NCBI GenBank assembly: GCA_029261795.1
Contig: JAJDAP010000095.1
Coordinates: 83,295-147,294 of the forward strand
Reading direction: 5' to 3'
Length of the DNA: 64,000 bases
DNA from: Deltaproteobacteria bacterium
Lineage (GTDB): Bacteria > Myxococcota_A > UBA9160 > UBA6930
The position numbers were made by a program, and so were the translations under genes. The notes below the pieces were generated by a model, which did no database searches, was not told where the DNA came from, and saw only the letters and a list, made by a program, of their open reading frames with translations. Shown here piece by piece: positions 62,859 to 64,000 of this stretch (position 1 is its first letter; every line of letters begins with the position of its first letter).

Positions 62859-62953
62859 GCGGGGACGGACTCCTCAAGTTTCAAGTTTTCATATTTTCAA
62901 GTTTTCCAAACTTGAAAATATGAAAACTTGAAACTTGAGGAGTCCGTCCCCGC
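62859..62953. repeat. Palindromic interspersed repeat, copy 2 (perfect 46-bp arms)
   Basis: The arms 62859-62904 and 62908-62953 are perfectly complementary over 46 bp, with a 3-nt loop TCC. The tips read GCGGGGACGGACTCCTCAAG and the inner arms repeat CAAGTTTTCA-like units. It matches copy 1 at 6348-6445 in the tips and in the right arm. The plus-strand stop TAG abuts its left end, and the right end interrupts a CoA-transferase gene fragment. Confidence 0.95.
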
Positions 62954-62954
62954 T

Positions 62955-63134
62955 CAGGATCGTGCGTTGATGCAACCGATCGTTGTCGCCGGCGGGCGGT
63001 TCGATCTTGACCACATCGGCGCCCATGTCGGCGAGCAGCGCGCCGCAGGACGGGATCGCCAAGGCCTGGGCGAATTCGAGGACTCGGACGTCGTGAAGGG
63101 GGCCTGTATGGGCGGTACCTGTCGGGCTGGGCAT
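62955..63134 (-). pseudogene. Truncated CaiB/BaiF CoA-transferase (N-terminal ~60 residues)
   Basis: The fragment starts MPSPTGTAHTGPLHDVRVLE, then FAQALAIPSCGALLADMGAD and VVKIEPPAGDNDR. This is the normal N-terminus of family III CoA-transferases (VLEF, then LADMGADVVKIE). It stops making sense exactly where repeat copy 2 begins (after LHQRTI), and the remaining ~330 residues of the family are absent. The gene was cut by insertion or deletion associated with the repeat. Confidence 0.85.
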
Positions 63135-63227
63135 CGCGGCAGGATACCGGCTTCGTCGGAAAGCGAATGCTCCCAGTCTTCGTCGCGCGCTGAACGCGGC
63201 GAGCGAGCTGGGTTAGGCTCGCGCGCC

Positions 63228-64000
63228 ATGCCTGTCGCACCCCGAGCTGCTGCAACCGTGATGCTGGTCCGCGATTCCGGAACCGGCGTCGAAGTATTCC
63301 TGATGGAGCGCAGCATGACTGGCGTATTCGGCGGCCTGCACGTCTTCCCGGGCGGGAAGGTCGACGACGTCGACCACGCGAAGGCCTGGGAGGGCCACGG
63401 AAGCGGGCTCGGTGATGCCGAGGCCAGCCAGGTACTCGGCGTCGCCGCCGGCGGGCTCGGCTACTGGGTCGCCTGCATCCGCGAGTGCTTCGAAGAAGCC
63501 GGCGTCCTGCTCGCCACCTGGCCCGATGGTCGCCTCGTCGAACTGCGCGACCCCGAAGTTCGCGCGCGCTTCGACGGCTGGCGCGAGCGCGTGAATGGCC
63601 GGGAGACCGGCGCCTTCGAAGCCATGTGCGAAGAAGAAGATCTTCGCCTCGCAACGGATGGCCTGGCCTATGTGGCCCACTGGATCACACCCGTCGACCA
63701 GCCTGCGCGCTTCAACACGCGCTTCTTCGTGGCGCGAGCGCCGGCCGCCCAGGAGGCGCTCCACGACGGCCACGAAGCCGTGCACAGCCTCTGGATCGCC
63801 CCGCGCGAAGCGCTCGAACGCTTCGGTCGCGGCGAATTGAACCTCATCTCGCCGACGGTCAAGAACCTCGAATCCATCGCCGACTTCACCCACACCGAAA
63901 CGCTGCTAGCCGCGAAACGCGCCATCGACCCGAGCACGATCCCCACGATCCTGCCGCGCTTCGACCCGTCCCAGGGAGACAGCGCCGAGGTGCTGGAAGT
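63228..64000 (+). CDS. NUDIX hydrolase (runs off the window)
   Basis: About 257 residues are visible. VMLVRDSGTGVEVFLMERSM, then GGLHVFPGGKVDD and IRECFEEAGVLL form an extended NUDIX box (REcFEEAG), with a longer spacer than usual between the Gly box and the Glu helix, as in NUDT19/CoA-type or ADP-ribose-like members. It is divergent from the broken CoA-transferase. Its 3' end lies outside the window. Confidence 0.85.
   Translation, partial: MPVAPRAAATVMLVRDSGTGVEVFLMERSMTGVFGGLHVFPGGKVDDVDHAKAWEGHGSGLGDAEASQVLGVAAGGLGYWVACIRECFEEAGVLLATWPDGRLVELRDPEVRARFDGWRERVNGRETGAFEAMCEEEDLRLATDGLAYVAHWITPVDQPARFNTRFFVARAPAAQEALHDGHEAVHSLWIAPREALERFGRGELNLISPTVKNLESIADFTHTETLLAAKRAIDPSTIPTILPRFDPSQGDSAEVLE

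Noticed and set aside
1..64000. CRISPR array
   Set aside because: No regularly spaced repeats of 23-50 bp were seen; the AT-rich repeated units at 6.4 and 62.9 kb are arms of palindromes, not spacers and repeats.

Overview
This window looks like a chromosomal contig from a GC-rich Gram-negative bacterium. The gene set suggests a deltaproteobacterial-type lineage (Myxococcota, Desulfobacterota or a relative): phosphatidylcholine synthase, cytochrome P450, a Baeyer-Villiger-type monooxygenase, ACMSD-like amidohydrolase, exported lipoprotein and beta-barrel genes, and a RecQ with HRDC. The taxonomic call is inference. Background DNA is strongly GC-rich, so several short AT-rich patches stand out as promoter/operator zones or as repeat elements.

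Layout. 1-11.6 kb is mostly housekeeping: the start of hemH and pcs (minus), then an E3-E2-lipB-lipA lipoate/2-oxoacid dehydrogenase cassette, a DUF1285-like gene, an ECF sigma/anti-sigma pair, a P450, a fluoride channel and a membrane hydrolase, ending at tRNA-Cys (GCA). 11.6-22 kb is accessory DNA: a Fic protein, hipBA with a broken second hipB, a MOSC protein and AraC regulator, the mobile mystery A/B (HTH/Fic) pair, gene remnants, and three nuclease or phosphoesterase genes. 22-40.3 kb is a defence or DNA-processing island built from two divergent gene runs. The minus run carries two PD-(D/E)XK-like proteins, a SprT-like protease, a 1194-residue HIT-PLD-helicase-DUF3427 fusion and an HNH nuclease. 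The plus run carries a TM0106-type nuclease-helicase followed by a type I restriction-modification operon (hsdM, hsdS, a DUF5655 nuclease, hsdR) whose HsdR has an extra C-terminal Schlafen/AlbA_2-type domain. 40.5-46.3 kb holds exported DUF4105 and DUF3015 proteins, a complete-looking 2.06 kb group II intron with its reverse transcriptase, and an amidohydrolase. 46.5-51.3 kb is a YhaO/YhaN (SbcD/SbcC-like) pair. 51.5-64 kb returns to metabolism: TPR protein, Gfo/Idh oxidoreductase, DUF3293, cupin, another Fic protein with palindromic upstream DNA, BVMO, RecQ, VOC protein, a DUF1214-like protein and a partial NUDIX gene.

Two copies of an unusual palindromic repeat (about 95-98 bp, GC-rich tips GCGGGGACGGACT and AT-rich arms) lie 56 kb apart, at 6.35-6.45 kb and 62.86-62.95 kb. 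Both abut stop codons, and the second ends inside a truncated CoA-transferase gene.

The best candidate for an undescribed system is the SprT / HIT-PLD-helicase-DUF3427 / HNH operon. It combines activities that eukaryotes use for DNA-protein crosslink and blocked-end repair (SPRTN, aprataxin, TDP1), but it sits in a restriction island. The HsdR-AlbA_2 fusion is the second candidate. No CRISPR array, rRNA or phage structural gene was seen.
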